A DNA stretch of 64,000 nt from Phlebopus portentosus (taxonomy: Eukaryota > Basidiomycota > Agaricomycetes > Boletales > Boletinellaceae), in contig JAYXKI010000001.1 in the NCBI GenBank assembly GCA_037892935.1, positions 3,100,001 to 3,164,000 of the forward strand. The letters are read 5' to 3'. Positions 61,139 through 64,000 of this stretch are shown here, piece by piece. The notes beneath the pieces were generated by a model. The model was not told the DNA's origin. It searched no databases and was given only the letters and a program-made list of their open reading frames with translations. The position numbers and the translations under genes are program-made. Within the stretch, counting starts at the first letter, position 1. Each line of letters opens with the position of its first letter.

Positions 61139-63027
61139 TCAGGAACTCTCGCGCGCCTGTGCTTCGGCAAGCGCACGCGCATATACGTGGACATGAGACG
61201 GTTTCTCCACGGCGTGGCAAACTTCGATGCCCTGCACCCAGGGGAACGCTACGATATCTTCTATCGTCCAACGATGCTTGGGATCAGGGTCGAGCATCTT
61301 GCGAATCAACGGCCGACAAGCACGGGGTGACAAATTATTGATTGTCGGAGGACATGCGGCAGTGGCTGGATTTGACGAAGAGCATGCCTGCACATATGCG
61401 GCATACAGAGGGTCCGACGACTGCGCTACTCTCCATGGAAGTTCTTGAAAGTGTAAACAGTAGTACACAACACCGCAAGCCCATATGTCAACCAAACGAG
61501 CGTCGTAAGCTAGAAAATTGTTACTTAAGCCTCAAATCGAATTAACACGATTGTTACTCGGCCCGACATACGTTTACCAGCGAATTGCTCCGGAGCAATA
61601 TACGGCTCGCTCCCACAAAGACCTGTGGACATGTGGACCGTCGACTCCCAAGGAAGACGGTATACGGTGGATGCACCGTAGTCCCCAATCTAGGAATGAT
61701 TAGCATAAGAAACATCATTTGGAAAGAGCAAGGAATAAGACCTTCAGCTGTCCCTTCGAATTGAAGAACAAATTCTCTGGCTTGATATCCCGATGCGCAA
61801 CGCCTTGGCTGTGCAAGTAAGCAACACCAGTCAAGATCTGCTTGAAGCAGCATTCGACCTCGCTTGGCGACATCCCGCCCTTTTTGATTGCGGCATACAG
61901 ATCGCCACCCGGACAGAATTCCATCACCTCGCACCAGTGTTTATTTTCGTCCTGAATCAGGTCAACGGTCTCGACAATATTGACATGATGTAACGTTGAC
62001 GATATGCAAAATTCTGCGGTGAGTTTCTTTACGTATTCCTTTTCCGACTCATTCTTTCGCCTCTTTCGGAATTCCTACAGGAAAAAGAGTTAAAAATACA
62101 TATCAACAATAATGTATGCTGACTAACCTTGACAGCGTAGAGTTTCTCATCAGAACGGTCCCACTTGTGAGCTAACCGAACAACTGAAGTGGCTCCTTTC
62201 CCAATAGCAAGCCGCTCGCATACACCGTATTTCTGTGACAGACTGACGGTGCTTTCGCCGGCGGTAGAACGTCGGTCACCATCGGAATCTGCTTTACTGC
62301 TAGCTGAGGACCTCGCAGACGACTTTCGGTGTAGCTTTGGCGTCCCGGCTAATAAGTCCTTAAGTTGGAACTTATGTCCCCCTTCCGAATGGACAGACGG
62401 CGGGCGAGACGCCGGTTTGGGTCGCGAAGGCGTTGGTGTAAGGGTCGATTCCGAAGGGCGCGATGGAAGTTCTCTCGAGGGTAAGGCCGAACTGACGATG
62501 CCTGTTTTTAGCCTTTCTTCGGACTTAGAGGACGACGCCGACGGCCGCCTAGAGCGATTCGCTGGGACCACCGTTGAGCGGCCATAGTTCACACTTGGAA
62601 CCCTGCTATTTGCGCGGCTGTGAGGACGGGACGACGACGCGCTAGGCGGCCAGCTTTCTTCGTCTGACGAGGATTCCCCTGGTGACTCAGCGGGAGGAGT
62701 CTCCAAGCCAGTTGATGGCACGATGGTCGTCTGCTGCATGACAAGATGACCTAATTCACCCTTCGTGTAACCCGGTTCCTTTGGGAATGCGCCGGCCTCG
62801 GGGGGAGGGAGTGGAATCGAGCTGGGTGACGTAGGAGCAGTAGGACGCGCTGTTGGTTTTGCATCACCACGGGGAGTATTTGAAGAGGGTCTTGAGAGGT
62901 TAAACTTGTTGAGGAAAGAGTTCCGACGAGACTTGGGCAATCTTGCGAGACTGACATCATGAGGGGGTTTGTCGGACCCATCGGCGCCCTCACCCTCAGC
63001 CTGTGCGGTTTCCTGAGAGTCTTGCAT
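61139..63027 (-). CDS. Ser/Thr protein kinase, HAL5/NPR1-type, 571 aa
   Basis: Four exons (62128-63027, 61742-62074, 61578-61689, 61139-61509) give 571 aa. The first 260 residues are disordered and Ser/Pro/Arg-rich. The kinase domain starts near residue 270 with the Gly loop LAIGKGATSVVRLAHK and the ATP lysine in LYAVKEFRKR. NESEKEYVKKLTAEFCISS is typical of the fungal HAL4/HAL5/NPR1 family, which controls nutrient and K+ transporters at the plasma membrane. The catalytic loop is VAHRDIKPENLFFN. The metal-binding motif reads GDYG rather than DFG. The APE segment is SEPYIAPEQF. Family members act on permease trafficking; an ammonium transporter lies 20 kb away, but no link can be claimed. Confidence 0.9.
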
Positions 63028-64000
63028 GACTGGGCGGACGTAAGAAAGAGAGGAAGGGATGTCGTGGGGTGCCAGAATAGAAATTTACGAAAGCCGCAAA
63101 GATGGAAGAAGTTTGTGAAGAGCAAAGGGATTCAACCGAAGTGAGCTAAGGCGCTGAATACTACAGAAGGATGTTTATTGACACGACATGATGCAGGAGA
63201 GAATCAAAAGGGGCGCGGTGCAAGCAGACAAGCGATATACGGCGCGATATAGGGCTTAACGTGCAGACGAGGTGACCAGGCGAGGCAAGGCAGGCCAACC
63301 TCGTGCACAGACGAGATGTGTCGAGACGACTGAGTGTTGCAGCCGCTGGTCGTGGTCGAAAGCAAAGGTAAGTCCGGTTGACCGTGCCCGTGCCCTCTGT
63401 TGCAGCTCCCTATGCTGGTCATGCATTCCCACCTCGGCTCATTCCGGTAACGGTCACGCAGTTCTCACGTGAGTCACATTCCGCTTCCTGCTCCCTCCCT
63501 GAAGCATCTATTTATCCCGCTATCTCCACCTGTCTCGTAACGCGTGTCATTTGCCGCATGTCATCCCCAATTATCCCACATTTTATTCTCCTTGTTCAAA
63601 GCTTCCTGTTCACAATTTCTGCATCATACAGAGGACACGTAAGGGCGGGACATCTCAGCACCGAGCGGCCGTCCATGCAAAGTCTGCTTGTTTGCCTATT
63701 TGCACGGTCATTAAATCTCCGAAGCACGTTTGTCTTGGCAACGAAGACCTGGATGTGACACGAGGAGGGGAACAGACGGAACAGATTTAGTTACCATAAG
63801 GCACTCCGTGTTCGCCGCGAGCTTGCTTACAGGCGCTCCTCGATCGGCGGTTTGAATTTGAGCAGGAGGCAAATGGGAAGATCAGCCACGCAGCGGAAGA
63901 AGTTCTTTTGATAATAGATCTGCTGATGTGAGGCAGAGAGAACTTTCTGCCATTCGCGCCGGGTCGCTTGTATTGTCGTGCTTTTTGCATGTTCGGAGTA
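63028..64000. other. Upstream region, no gene recognised
   Basis: 973 bp at the right edge, upstream of the kinase. Short ORFs are present on both strands, but none has family-like sequence. A neighbouring gene may begin outside the window. Confidence 0.35.

Noticed and set aside
63204..63990. Short ORFs on both strands at the right edge
   Set aside because: No recognisable sequence, and no evidence for splicing to other exons within the window.

Overview
This is a gene-dense nuclear segment of a filamentous basidiomycete, most likely an agaricomycete. Almost every gene is cut by short (about 48-70 nt) GT-AG introns. The left end carries a multicopy agaricomycete transposon-type ORF and a DUF6698 gene, and the core metabolism and trafficking genes are fungal. 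All gene models were built by reading splice sites and checking exon phase by eye; no search was run.

Layout. (1) Bases 1-8760 look like an accessory island. They hold a 5'-incomplete transposon-type gene with a 1.69-kb intron, a 100-aa putative myristoylated protein preceded by a perfect 40-bp palindrome, a DUF6698 gene, and the 3' half of a glucose-6-phosphate 1-epimerase gene. (2) Bases 8847-22031 hold a phi-like glutathione S-transferase, a MED9-like Mediator subunit and the motor half of cytoplasmic dynein heavy chain (dhc2, 15 exons, minus strand). (3) Bases 22231-51664 hold SmE, PEX10, an MGR2/ROMO1-like TIM23 subunit, homoserine kinase, a class II aldolase, an ammonium transporter, mitochondrial uS8, prenylcysteine oxidase, an F-box protein, dienelactone hydrolase, a LEA-like protein, a short-chain dehydrogenase and four proteins of unknown function (a 298-aa protein, a 1137-aa Ser-rich protein, a Kre9-like surface protein and a polytopic membrane protein). 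(4) Bases 52336-56365 encode the tail half of dynein heavy chain (dhc1, plus strand). (5) Bases 56848-63027 hold homoserine O-acetyltransferase, VPS4 and a HAL/NPR1-type kinase. The last kilobase shows nothing recognisable.

The main observation is the dynein pair. dhc1 (1175 aa) ends at the point in the heavy-chain tail where dhc2 (3461 aa) begins, and together they make about 4636 residues, the size of one ordinary heavy chain. They sit about 30 kb apart in opposite orientation, which is what one inversion with a breakpoint inside a single ancestral gene would leave. A split heavy chain is known in basidiomycetes (dhc1/dhc2 in Schizophyllum commune; a different split, dyn1/dyn2, in Ustilago maydis). 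The linked, inverted arrangement here suggests how the split arose. Other items worth checking are a 4-nt microexon in the MGR2-like gene, a GATA-motif inverted repeat in front of the ammonium transporter, and a probable frameshift in homoserine kinase.
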